From: Acidobacteriota bacterium
GTDB taxonomy: Bacteria > Acidobacteriota > Vicinamibacteria > Vicinamibacterales > UBA2999
Reading direction: 5' to 3'
DNA length: 32,377 bases
NCBI GenBank assembly: GCA_020851565.1
Contig: JADZCN010000128.1
Span: 1 to 32,377 of the forward strand
Position numbers and translations under genes: made by a program. The notes under the pieces were generated by a model. It was not told the origin of the DNA. It did not search any database and saw only the letters and a program-made list of their open reading frames with translations. Below, piece after piece: positions 23,928 to 31,453 of this stretch. The stretch's first letter is position 1. Each line of letters opens with the position of its first letter.

Positions 23928-26459
23928 ATGGCGGCGCAATCCAGTGCTCAGGTGTCGGCCCTCCGGACCCAGGAAAAGAAAGAGGTGGCCCTGCAGGGCG
24001 CACTGCAGGTGCTCGCGCCCGGCCCGGCCGCGGATCGGCCCGACACGCCGGACGGAGTGGTCACCGCAGTCCGCCGCCTCCCGGCCACGCCCGCCAGCTT
24101 CGCGCCGTTTCCGGAGGGGCTGGATCCACGCCTGCTGAAGGCGCTGGCCGCGCGCGGCGCCACCGAGCTCTACACGCACCAGGCCGCGGCTTTCGCCCAC
24201 ATCGCAGCGGGACGGAACATCGTCGTCACCACGCCCACGGCCTCGGGCAAGACGCTCTGCTACAACCTGCCGGTGCTGGACGCGGTGCTGAAGAACCCGG
24301 CCACGCGTGCACTGTACCTGTTTCCGACCAAGGCGCTCGCCCAGGACCAGATGGCCGAGTTGCACGAGATCGCCGGGACGATCAGCGACGAGGGCGGCGA
24401 CGAGATCGGGGTGCACACCTACGACGGCGACACGCCGCAGGACGCGCGCCGCACCATCCGCACGCGCGCGCACGTCGTGTTGAGCAACCCCGACATGCTG
24501 CACTCCGGGATCTTGCCGCACCACCCGAAGTGGGCGAAGCTCTTCGAGAACCTCCGCTTCGTCGTCATCGACGAGCTGCACGCGTACCGAGGCGTGTTCG
24601 GCAGCCACCTGGCCAACGTGCTGCGCCGCCTGCGGCGCGTCTGCCGGCACTACGGGTCGGATCCCCAGTTCATCTGCTCGTCGGCCACGATCGCAAACCC
24701 CGCCGAGCTGGCCGAGCGGCTGGCGGAGCGGCCGTTCGCGCTCGTCGAGAAGAGCGGCGCCCCGCGGGGGGAGAAGTTCTTCGTCTTCGTGAACCCGCCG
24801 GTGGTGAACCGCGAGCTCGGCATCCGGCGGTCGTACCTGAACGAGTCGAGGCGCGTGGCGGGGGAGTTCCTCCGGCGCAACCTGCAGGTGATCCTCTTCG
24901 CGCAGAGCCGACTCGCCACGGAGATCCTTACGACTTACCTCAAGGACGACTTCGAGGATGTGCCCGGCATGCCGGAGAAGATCCGCGGCTACCGGGGCGG
25001 GTATCTGCCGCTGCGCCGCCGCGAGATCGAGAAGGGCCTGCGCGAGGGCCAGGTGCGCGGCGTGGTCTCCACCAACGCCCTCGAGCTGGGCATCGATATC
25101 GGCGCGCTGGACGTGTCGATCATGGCCGGCTACCCGGGCACCATCGCGGCGACGTGGCAGCGCGCGGGGCGCGCGGGCCGGCGTGCGGCCCGATCGGCCG
25201 CGGTGATGGTGGCCTCGAGCGCGCCGATCGATCAGTTCGTCGTCCGGCATCCCTCCTATTTCTTCGACGCCTCACCCGAGCACGCGCTCGTCAACCCCGA
25301 CAACCTCAACATCCTCGTCAACCACGTGAAGTGCGCCGCCTTCGAGCTGCCGTTCACCGCCGTGGAGGAGTACGGGCGCGTGAACGTCCAGGAAGTCCTG
25401 GGCGTCCTCCAGGAGGCGGGGCTCGTGCACCTCTCGGGCGCGGACCCCGACGACGAGACGTCGGGGCAGTGGCACTGGACGAGCGAGTCGTACCCGGCGG
25501 ACGCCGTGAGCCTGCGCTCGGTGTCGTCGGACAACTTCGTCGTCGTGGATCAGACCGGCGAGCCGAAGGTGATCGCGGAGACGGACTTCACCAGCGCGCT
25601 GTCGATGCTGCACCCGAAGGCCATCTACATCGTGGAGGGCCGGCTGTTCCAAGTGGAGAAGCTGGACTTCGAGGGCCGGAAGGCGTACGTGCGCTCGGTG
25701 GACTGCGACTACTACACGACCGCCATCGACTACACGAAGGTCACCATCCTCGACACGTTCGCGCGCGATGCCGCGGCGGTGGCGCACCATGGCGAAGTGC
25801 ACGTCGTGTCGCGCGTGGTGGGCTTCAAGAAGATCAAGTTCCACACGAACGAGAACGTGGGCTCGGGCGAGCTGGATCTGCCCGAGCACCAGATGCACAC
25901 GACCTCGTACTGGCTCGAGGTGCCCGGCCCCGTGCTGGCGGCGCTGCCCTACGCGGTGGACGACCGGCGCGACGGCATCCGAGGGCTCGCGTACGCCATG
26001 AAGAACGTGGCGCAGCTACTGCTGATGTGCGACCAGCGCGATGTCGGGCTGTCGGTGAACGCCGGCGACGAAGTGGTGGCCGGTCCAGCAGTCGCGCCGG
26101 GGCAGGACGCGCCGCGGATCTTCCTCTACGACGCCTACCCGGGCGGCATCGGCTTCAGCGCGCCGCTCTACGGGATGCACGACGAGCTGCTGGCGCGCAC
26201 GCGCGTGCTCATCGAGGGCTGCGAGTGCGAGAACGGCTGCCCGACGTGCGTGGGCCCGGTGGGCGAGACCGGGCCGCTCGCGAAGACGGTGGCGCTCAGG
26301 CTGCTGCAGCACGTCATTGGGGATGCCGGGGCTGAAGCCCCGGCGCTCCGTGCCGCAGACGGCCCGATGCTGGGAGGGGCGGGCGCCCCGTCACTGGAGA
26401 GTGGGACGGAGCGCCGGGACTCCACTCCCGGCGATACGCCCGACGACGTGCCGTTCTAG
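23928..26459 (+). CDS. mrfA: MrfA-like DEXH helicase with DUF1998 zinc-binding domain
   Basis: An 843-residue superfamily 2 helicase. Motifs: THQ (83-85), Walker A TTPTASGKT (101-109), DELH (215-218), SSAT near 253, and motif VI QRAGRAGRRA near 413. The C-terminal DUF1998-type module carries Cys765, Cys767, Cys771 and Cys774 (CECENGCPTC). This matches YprA/MrfA of Bacillus subtilis, a 3'-5' helicase that works with MrfB to excise mitomycin-type DNA damage. The next gene is an MrfB homologue two bases away, so the pair is conserved. The tail after residue about 798 (GDAGAEAPALRA...) is not part of the family: it is written in three GC-rich hairpins of the intergenic word family, in frame, ending PDDVPF. 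Confidence 0.9.
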   Translation: MAAQSSAQVSALRTQEKKEVALQGALQVLAPGPAADRPDTPDGVVTAVRRLPATPASFAPFPEGLDPRLLKALAARGATELYTHQAAAFAHIAAGRNIVVTTPTASGKTLCYNLPVLDAVLKNPATRALYLFPTKALAQDQMAELHEIAGTISDEGGDEIGVHTYDGDTPQDARRTIRTRAHVVLSNPDMLHSGILPHHPKWAKLFENLRFVVIDELHAYRGVFGSHLANVLRRLRRVCRHYGSDPQFICSSATIANPAELAERLAERPFALVEKSGAPRGEKFFVFVNPPVVNRELGIRRSYLNESRRVAGEFLRRNLQVILFAQSRLATEILTTYLKDDFEDVPGMPEKIRGYRGGYLPLRRREIEKGLREGQVRGVVSTNALELGIDIGALDVSIMAGYPGTIAATWQRAGRAGRRAARSAAVMVASSAPIDQFVVRHPSYFFDASPEHALVNPDNLNILVNHVKCAAFELPFTAVEEYGRVNVQEVLGVLQEAGLVHLSGADPDDETSGQWHWTSESYPADAVSLRSVSSDNFVVVDQTGEPKVIAETDFTSALSMLHPKAIYIVEGRLFQVEKLDFEGRKAYVRSVDCDYYTTAIDYTKVTILDTFARDAAAVAHHGEVHVVSRVVGFKKIKFHTNENVGSGELDLPEHQMHTTSYWLEVPGPVLAALPYAVDDRRDGIRGLAYAMKNVAQLLLMCDQRDVGLSVNAGDEVVAGPAVAPGQDAPRIFLYDAYPGGIGFSAPLYGMHDELLARTRVLIEGCECENGCPTCVGPVGETGPLAKTVALRLLQHVIGDAGAEAPALRAADGPMLGGAGAPSLESGTERRDSTPGDTPDDVPF
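26325..26432. repeat. Three tandem GC-rich hairpins inside the 3' end of mrfA
   Basis: Hairpin 1: GCCGGGGC (26325-26332), loop TGAA, GCCCCGGC (26337-26344). Hairpin 2: GGGGC/GCCCC around 26376-26389. Hairpin 3: GCCGGGA (26413-26419), six bases, TCCCGGC (26426-26432). Hairpin 1 in reverse complement and hairpin 3 both carry the GGAGCGCCGGG head seen at 752-777. All are within coding sequence and in frame. Confidence 0.75.
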
Positions 26460-26461
26460 CC

Positions 26462-27934
26462 GTGGCCAGCCTCACCGATCGACTGCGTGGCATCGTGGGC
26501 GGGGCCGTCCCGCGGCTCTCGCCGGAGCTGATGCCGCCGGGCGAGGCCACTCCTGTCGCGACCGACACGGCCGTTGCACGTTCGGCCAGCCTGCGCGAGC
26601 CCGCGATGGCGCGCGCCGCGGAGGTGCTCGGTGGGCAGGTCGTCGCGGCCCGGACGGGTGCCATCATCACCGTCGATCGCCACTACGCTTCCTCGGACCG
26701 CTACGGCCGCGTCACGATCGGCGACATCGTTGACACGCTGCTCGACCTGCACGACGCGCGCGCGCTGCTGGCGCGGGCCTGGCCCCCCTCCGCGTCAGGG
26801 CCTGGGAGGGCCGGTTGCCCTGGCGCGTCGGTAGTCGAGCCCACCTTGCCGCGAGACCGTCAGTCCCGGCGCGAGCCCGACTCGCGGTTCCCGACTCCCG
26901 ACTCCCGAGAGCCCTCTGGCCTCTGGTTCCTCGATCTCGAGACGACCGGCCTGGCCGGCGGCGCCGGCACGCAGGCGTTCCTGGTCGGCTGCGCCTGCGT
27001 CTCGCGTGACGGCGTGTCGGTGCGCCAGTTCCTGCTGCCCGGCTACGAGCACGAGCGCGCCTTGCTGGCCGAGGTCGGCGACTGGGCGGCGGAGCGAGGC
27101 GCAATCGTCACGTTCAATGGCAAGTCGTTCGACGTTCCGCTCATCGAGACCCGGTATCTCTTCCATCGCGTGCCGTTCCCGCTTGAGGGCGTGCCGCACG
27201 TGGACATGCTGCACCCGGCACGCCGGCTCTGGCGGGCGCGCGGCACGCTGGACGGCAGCGGCGAGGCGAGCTGCTCGCTCGGCACGCTCGAGCGCCTGCT
27301 GGCCGGCGTGCATCGCGTGGGCGACGTGCCGGGCTTCGAGATCCCGTCGCGCTACTTCCAGTTCGTGCGCGACGGCGACGCGAGGCCGCTCGAGGCCGTG
27401 CTCGAGCACAACCGGCTGGACCTCGTGTCGCTGGCGCTGGTGATGGCACGGGCGCTCACGCTCGTCGATCGCGGACCGGGCGCGGCGCGCGACGCGTACG
27501 AGTGCCTGGGCCTGGCGCGCCTCTACGATCGCGCGGGCACGCTGGAGGAGGCGGAGGCGGCGTACGTGCGCGCCGTTGAGATGCTGCTCCGGGTCGGCCG
27601 GGATCCCGAGGCCACCGGCGAGGCGTTGCGGCGGCTGGCCTACTGCCGTCGCCGCTCGGGCCGCACGCATGAGGCGGCCGCGGCGTGGCAACAGCTCGCC
27701 GACCTGCCACGCTGCCCGGCCGGGCTCAGGCGCGAGGCCCGCGAGGCCCTGGCCATCTTCCACGAGCATCGCGCTCACGATCTCGCCGCCGCGCGGGCGC
27801 ATGCGGAGAGGCTGCTGGTCGAGCAGCCTTCGGGGCGGCGACGTGACGAGGCCGAGCACCGGCTGCGCCGCATCGAGCGGAAGATGGGTCGCGCCCGGTC
27901 GCTGGCCAGCCTCTGGCCCGAGCGCGAGCCCTAG
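26462..27934 (+). CDS. mrfB: MrfB-like RNase H-fold exonuclease with C-terminal TPR region
   Basis: A 490-residue protein of the YprB/MrfB family. The RNase H-like DEDD exonuclease domain covers about 152-330: LDLETTG with Asp158 and Glu160, FNGKSFD with Asp224, HVDMLH (246-251) and EHNRLDLVSL with Asp320. The C-terminus (about 340-480) is helical and TPR-like (AYECLGLARLYDRAGTLEEAEAAYVRA). In B. subtilis MrfB is the 3'-5' nuclease partner of the helicase MrfA in a mitomycin-specific excision pathway. GTG 26462 follows mrfA by two bases. Residues about 108-152, between an N-terminal region and the nuclease domain, form a low-complexity linker (SRFPTPDSREP) encoded by repeat words such as GACTCCCGACTCCCGA. 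Confidence 0.88.
   Translation: MASLTDRLRGIVGGAVPRLSPELMPPGEATPVATDTAVARSASLREPAMARAAEVLGGQVVAARTGAIITVDRHYASSDRYGRVTIGDIVDTLLDLHDARALLARAWPPSASGPGRAGCPGASVVEPTLPRDRQSRREPDSRFPTPDSREPSGLWFLDLETTGLAGGAGTQAFLVGCACVSRDGVSVRQFLLPGYEHERALLAEVGDWAAERGAIVTFNGKSFDVPLIETRYLFHRVPFPLEGVPHVDMLHPARRLWRARGTLDGSGEASCSLGTLERLLAGVHRVGDVPGFEIPSRYFQFVRDGDARPLEAVLEHNRLDLVSLALVMARALTLVDRGPGAARDAYECLGLARLYDRAGTLEEAEAAYVRAVEMLLRVGRDPEATGEALRRLAYCRRRSGRTHEAAAAWQQLADLPRCPAGLRREAREALAIFHEHRAHDLAAARAHAERLLVEQPSGRRRDEAEHRLRRIERKMGRARSLASLWPEREP
26783..26917 (+). repeat. In-frame repeat-derived insertion in mrfB
   Basis: This 135-base segment (45 codons) carries the short-period word GACTCCCGACTCCCGA at about 26894-26909 and several inverted GGGCC/GGCCC-type pieces. 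It keeps the frame and adds a Pro/Ser/Arg-rich linker. Boundaries are estimated from where recognisable protein sequence resumes. Confidence 0.55.
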
Positions 27935-27943
27935 CCCGACCGT

Positions 27944-27975
27944 CGAGCCCGGCTCACGGCTCGCCGTCCCGTTTT
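27944..27975 (+). terminator. Possible terminator of the mrfAB operon
   Basis: CGAGCC (27944-27949) pairs with GGCTCG (27958-27963) across eight bases; a short T-run (27972-27975) follows after eight more bases. It lies just after the mrfB stop. The stem is short and the T-run weak. Confidence 0.3.
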
Positions 27976-28036
27976 CCACCCGCGTCCGTCCAACACGTCA
28001 TCGTCGTGCCTCGTCGGCAGATCGTTCCTCGAAACC

Positions 28037-28041
28037 GGAGG
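28037..28041 (+). promoter_or_regulatory. Ribosome binding site deciding the haloperoxidase-like start
   Basis: GGAGG lies six bases before ATG 28048 and selects that start, which also places a signal peptide at the N-terminus, over an upstream GTG at 28006. Confidence 0.7.
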
Positions 28042-28047
28042 TTCGCC

Positions 28048-29337
28048 ATGGGTCCTCACAGGCGCGCAGTCGTGCTGGTGCTGGTTGTCGGGCTGGTCGT
28101 CGGCGTCTCGCGCGGCGTGGCCGCCCAGAACACCACGGAGGTCGTCATCGAGTGGAATCGCGTCCTGCAGGATGCGCTCCGCGTGCCGGGCGCCACGCCA
28201 CCCACCGTGTTCTTCACGCGGCCATATGCGATGCTGCACGTCGCCATCTTCGACGCGCTGAACTCGATCGACCACCGTTACCACCCCTACGCCGTGCGGG
28301 TGCGGGCCACCGAGGCGGCCTCGCGCGAAGTGGCAGCCGCCCAGGCCGCCCACGACGTGATGGTGGCCATGATCCCGTCCCAGGCGGCCACGTTCGACGC
28401 GGCGCTGGCCGCCACCCTGGCGCAGTTCTCCGGTGACGACGCCACCGAGGGCGCGCGCGTGGGCGCCGCCGTGGCCCGGGCCGTCCTCGACGCGAGGAGC
28501 GATGACGGATGGAACCGGCCCGCGCAGAGCTACGCGCTGCCGAACCTTCCCGGCAACTGGCGGCCGACACCGCCTCAGGAGGCCCCGGCGGCGCTCGTGC
28601 ACTACCAGGACGTCACGCCGTTCTTCCTGCCACATCGCCTGCGCTTCCTGCCGGCGGCCCCGCCCGCTCTGACATCCGAGCGTTACACGAACGACTTCAA
28701 CGAGGTGAAGCGGCTGGGCGGAACCACGAGCACGGCTCGCACCGCCGAGCAGACCCAGACGGCGCGGCTCTGGGCCGGCGTCGGGTTTTCCACGAATGCG
28801 TGGAACGTCTGGTACCACATCGGGCGCGACCTCGCTCGGGCCCGCGGGCTGGACGGGCTCGACACCGCGCGGGTGTACGCGCTGCTGGCCATGACCCATC
28901 ACGACGCACTGATGACGTCGTTCTCGGGCAAGTTCATGTACGGGCTGTGGCGCCCCGCGCTGGCCATCCGCGAGGCGGACCGGGACGGCAACCCCGACAC
29001 CGAGCCCGACCCGACCTTCGTGTCGCTCCTCGGGACGCCGCCATATCCGAGCTATCCGGGCAACATGGCCTGCATCGGTGCCTCGTCGTCGGCTTTGTTC
29101 GCCGGGCTCTGGGGCCAGGACGATGTGCCGTTTTCCGTGACGTGGGCGGGCATCAACCAGGCGGACGTGACCCGATCGTATCCGGGCTTCCGCGCGCTGG
29201 CGAACGAGGAGGCGGACAGCCGCATCTACGGCGGGATCCACTTCGGCTTCGATCACACAGCGAGCTTCGGTGTGTGCACCGAGTTGGGGCGCTATGCGTT
29301 CGAGAACGTCCTGCGGTCGAGATTCGGCCGGCAGTGA
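28048..29337 (+). CDS. Exported vanadium-dependent haloperoxidase / PAP2-fold protein with altered active site
   Basis: A 429-residue protein with an N-terminal signal (VVLVLVVGLVVGVSRGVAA, 8-26). It has the all-helical fold of bacterial vanadium haloperoxidase homologues: WNVWYHIGRDLAR (252-264), KFMYGLWRP with Lys295, Arg302 and Pro303 as anion ligands, PPYPSYPGN (331-339) and SRIYGGIHF with Arg392 and His398, the expected vanadate/phosphate-binding histidine. The usual SGH or SNH segment reads PGNMAC, so the acid-base histidine appears replaced by Met340. It may still bind phosphate or vanadate but lack normal haloperoxidase chemistry, or use another residue. It stands alone and is convergent with rpmE. 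Confidence 0.82.
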   Translation: MGPHRRAVVLVLVVGLVVGVSRGVAAQNTTEVVIEWNRVLQDALRVPGATPPTVFFTRPYAMLHVAIFDALNSIDHRYHPYAVRVRATEAASREVAAAQAAHDVMVAMIPSQAATFDAALAATLAQFSGDDATEGARVGAAVARAVLDARSDDGWNRPAQSYALPNLPGNWRPTPPQEAPAALVHYQDVTPFFLPHRLRFLPAAPPALTSERYTNDFNEVKRLGGTTSTARTAEQTQTARLWAGVGFSTNAWNVWYHIGRDLARARGLDGLDTARVYALLAMTHHDALMTSFSGKFMYGLWRPALAIREADRDGNPDTEPDPTFVSLLGTPPYPSYPGNMACIGASSSALFAGLWGQDDVPFSVTWAGINQADVTRSYPGFRALANEEADSRIYGGIHFGFDHTASFGVCTELGRYAFENVLRSRFGRQ

Positions 29338-29376
29338 GGGCGGGAAGCCCCGACAAAATGGGGGCGGAACTGGCGA

Positions 29377-29402
29377 GGGCTCCAGCCGGGAGGCTGGAGC
29401 CC
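29377..29402. terminator. Bidirectional terminator-like hairpin
   Basis: GGGCTCCAGCC (29377-29387) pairs perfectly with GGCTGGAGCCC (29392-29402) around a GGGA loop, an 11-bp stem between two convergent genes. There is no T-run on either side. A smaller hairpin, GCCCC/GGGGC (29347-29351 and 29361-29365), precedes it. Its composition resembles the GC-rich hairpin family seen elsewhere in the window. Confidence 0.55.
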
Positions 29403-29408
29403 CATGCC

Positions 29409-29678
29409 TCAGTTGGCTTTCTTCGGGGACGCCTTCTTTGCCTTGGCCTCCCTGGCCGCGGCCTTGCGCGCCTCGACGGTCTGTGCGCCGAACTTCTTGG
29501 TGAAGCGATCCACGCGGCCCTCGGTGTCGATCAGCTTCTGCCGGCCCGTGAAGAACGGGTGGCAGTTGTTGCAGATCTCGAGATGCAGGTCCTTCTTCGT
29601 GGAACGGGTCTTCCATTCCGCGCCGCAGGCGCAGTGAACGGTGACCTCGTGGTACTCGGGGTGGATGCCAGGCTTCAT
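29409..29678 (-). CDS. rpmE: 50S ribosomal protein bL31
   Basis: An 89-residue ribosomal protein of the central protuberance that helps bridge the subunits. It is the zinc-binding form: Cys16 and Cys18 (CAC), then Cys36 and Cys39 (CNNC), followed by the family signature [20 protein letters not shown] (40-59). About 25 residues of Lys/Ala-rich tail ([17 protein letters not shown]) extend beyond the usual 65-70-residue length and probably contact rRNA. Zinc-binding L31 is normally expressed when zinc is sufficient; no paralogue is seen here. ATG 29678 is set by the conserved MKPGIHPEY start. The leader of about 87 bases could carry autoregulation. Confidence 0.97.
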   Translation of the reverse strand: MKPGIHPEYHEVTVHCACGAEWKTRSTKKDLHLEICNNCHPFFTGRQKLIDTEGRVDRFTKKFGAQTVEARKAAAREAKAKKASPKKAN

Positions 29679-29771
29679 GTCGTCAATCCCTTCGGTGCCG
29701 GATCCGGGACGGGCCCGCGGGTGCATCCCGTGGCTCGTCGTCCACTTACCGGCGGCTGGTGAAAACACCCC

Positions 29772-29777
29772 AGTATA
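29772..29777 (-). promoter_or_regulatory. -10 element of the rpmE promoter
   Basis: TATACT on the minus strand lies directly after the stop codon of the upstream phospholipase D gene, giving rpmE its own promoter and a leader of about 87 bases. No -35 match is recognisable in the coding sequence upstream. Confidence 0.5.
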
Positions 29778-31232
29778 TCAGCCGGCTGCCTCCCTGGGGC
29801 CCTCCGGCTCCGGTCGTGGCCCCCTGGGCTCCCGGCGGCCTGCCCGGAAGAGCTTCCATGACTGCCACCCCCAGGACAGCCCCAGCCACGCGACGAACAG
29901 GCCCAGCGGAATGGCGACCAGGGCGGGCACGACCAGGGCCAGGGTCGCCACCCCCAGGGCGAGGCCGGCGCCGTAGAGCAGCATGACGGCCTCGGCCGGA
30001 CCGACCGGACGCTTGGCCGTCAGGACGGCGCCAAAGGTGTTGCCGATGCGGAGGGCGCCGGCCGCCGCGCGGGACGTGCTGCCACTGCCGCGCCGGCGCT
30101 TGCGGCCCGGGAAATCGGCCCTGGTGGGACGCACGCGACGGTGGCTCAGGACGATCTCGGTGGTGTTGGCCAGGTCCGCCTCGTACAGGGCCTCCATCTC
30201 CGCGCCGAACCGATCGTCCTCGACGGCCACGTCCAACTCCCAGTTGCCCAGCCAGCTCTGCAGGTTGAGGTTCGTGGACCCGACTCGTGCCCAGCGGCCG
30301 TCCGCCACGGCCGTCTTGGCGTGCATCATCGTCCCGTTCCATTCGAAGACGCGGACGCCGCCTTCGAGCAGTACCCGGTACCCGGCGCGGGTCAGCCGTT
30401 GTACGGCGGCGAGGTCGGTGCCGCTTCCCGGCACGAGCAACCGGACGTCCACGCCGTCGCGCGCGGCGCCGAGGAGCGCCTCGACGTACAGCGGGCCGCC
30501 GACGAAGTAGGCATCGCTCACCCACAGGCGATGCCGGGCGACAGCGGCGACCAGCTGATCCAGGCGCAGGACGCCGCCCATCGACGGCATCGATGCCACC
30601 ACCCGCAGGGCGACGTCGCCGGCAGGCGGCGCCGGCCCGACCTGCCGTTCCTCGTCGGGGAGGGGCGGGCCGGCGTGCGCCCAGGCGTCGGCAAACGCGG
30701 CTTCGATGTCGGCCACGGCTGGCCCCTCAATACCCACGCCGGTATCGCGCCAGGGCTCGATGTCGCGGCCGGGATCGCCGACCCACTGGTCCCCCACGCA
30801 CAGCCCGGCCACGAACGCGGTGTGGCCGTCGATGGCGATCATCTTCCGGTGATCGCGCGAGAGGGCGGCCAGCGGCGCCGCCAGCCTCAGGGGATTGAAG
30901 AGGCGGGCCTCGATGCCGGCCTCCTGCAGGCCCCGCCAGTAGGCCCGCGACGTCTTGTTGAGGCTGCCGAGCCAGTCGCAGAGCACCCGGACCTGGACGC
31001 CGGCGCGAGCCCGCTCGGCCAGTGCTTCGGCGAACATGCGCCCGGCACGGTCGCTGTAGAGGATGTAGCTCTCGAAGTGGATCCACCGCCGGGCGCTGGC
31101 GATGGCGTCCAGCCAGGCGGGGTAGTTCTCGCGGGCGTCGCGGAGCAGCCGGACACGGTTGCCGGCGACCAGCGGCGCGCCGGCCGTCCGCGAGAACGCC
31201 TGGTTCGCAAGCAACCGGAGCGTGCTGGACAC
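29778..31232 (-). CDS. Phospholipase D-like / cardiolipin synthase family protein
   Basis: A 484-residue protein with two HKD motifs: His128-x-Lys130-x4-Asp135 (HRKMIAID) and His304-x-Lys306-x4-Asp311 (HAKTAVAD) followed by GSTNLN. The order and the RHHRK-like SRDHRKMIAIDG context match bacterial cardiolipin synthases of the ClsB type, which join phosphatidyl groups to glycerolipids at the inner membrane. No N-terminal membrane anchor is present; instead a hydrophobic hairpin lies near the C-terminus (about 413-455) with a Pro/Arg tail. GTG 31232 is supported by a -10 element six bases upstream. It is divergent from a radical SAM gene of lipid-synthase type. Confidence 0.87.
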   Translation of the reverse strand: MSSTLRLLANQAFSRTAGAPLVAGNRVRLLRDARENYPAWLDAIASARRWIHFESYILYSDRAGRMFAEALAERARAGVQVRVLCDWLGSLNKTSRAYWRGLQEAGIEARLFNPLRLAAPLAALSRDHRKMIAIDGHTAFVAGLCVGDQWVGDPGRDIEPWRDTGVGIEGPAVADIEAAFADAWAHAGPPLPDEERQVGPAPPAGDVALRVVASMPSMGGVLRLDQLVAAVARHRLWVSDAYFVGGPLYVEALLGAARDGVDVRLLVPGSGTDLAAVQRLTRAGYRVLLEGGVRVFEWNGTMMHAKTAVADGRWARVGSTNLNLQSWLGNWELDVAVEDDRFGAEMEALYEADLANTTEIVLSHRRVRPTRADFPGRKRRRGSGSTSRAAAGALRIGNTFGAVLTAKRPVGPAEAVMLLYGAGLALGVATLALVVPALVAIPLGLFVAWLGLSWGWQSWKLFRAGRREPRGPRPEPEGPREAAG

Positions 31233-31238
31233 GGGGGC

Positions 31239-31267
31239 ATTGTACGGGAGGGCCAGTCGGGCGATAA
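31239..31267 (-). promoter_or_regulatory. Leaderless promoter of the phospholipase D-like gene
   Basis: On the minus strand, TACAAT (31244-31239) ends six bases before GTG 31232; TTATCG (31267-31262) lies 17 bases further upstream as a weak -35. The arrangement copies that of the DinB-like and kinase genes. Confidence 0.5.
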
Positions 31268-31369
31268 CGGATGAGCTGGGCGTGGCCACTCTGCGTCCCT
31301 GCGATCCAGTTCGCCCCTCGATTCTGCCCGTTCGGGACATCCTGAGAGGTCCCGTGCAGGCCCAGCGGT

Positions 31370-31375
31370 TATACT
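31370..31375 (+). promoter_or_regulatory. -10-like element upstream of the radical SAM gene
   Basis: TATACT lies 78 bases before ATG 31454, giving a leader of about 70 bases that contains a small CCAGC-N5-GCTGG hairpin (about 31390-31404). GGAGG (31446-31450) precedes the start by three bases. The remaining divergent region (31245-31369) shows nothing else recognisable. Confidence 0.4.
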
Positions 31376-31453
31376 GCCGGTCCACAACCCCAGCCAAATG
31401 CTGGAGATCCGGCCCGGCGGCACGTTGAGCCCGCCCGCAGCCGGGGGAGGCCT

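Noticed and set aside
29377..29402. Classical intrinsic terminator
   Set aside because: The stem is strong but no T-run follows on either strand; listed only as terminator-like and possibly a member of the hairpin repeat family.
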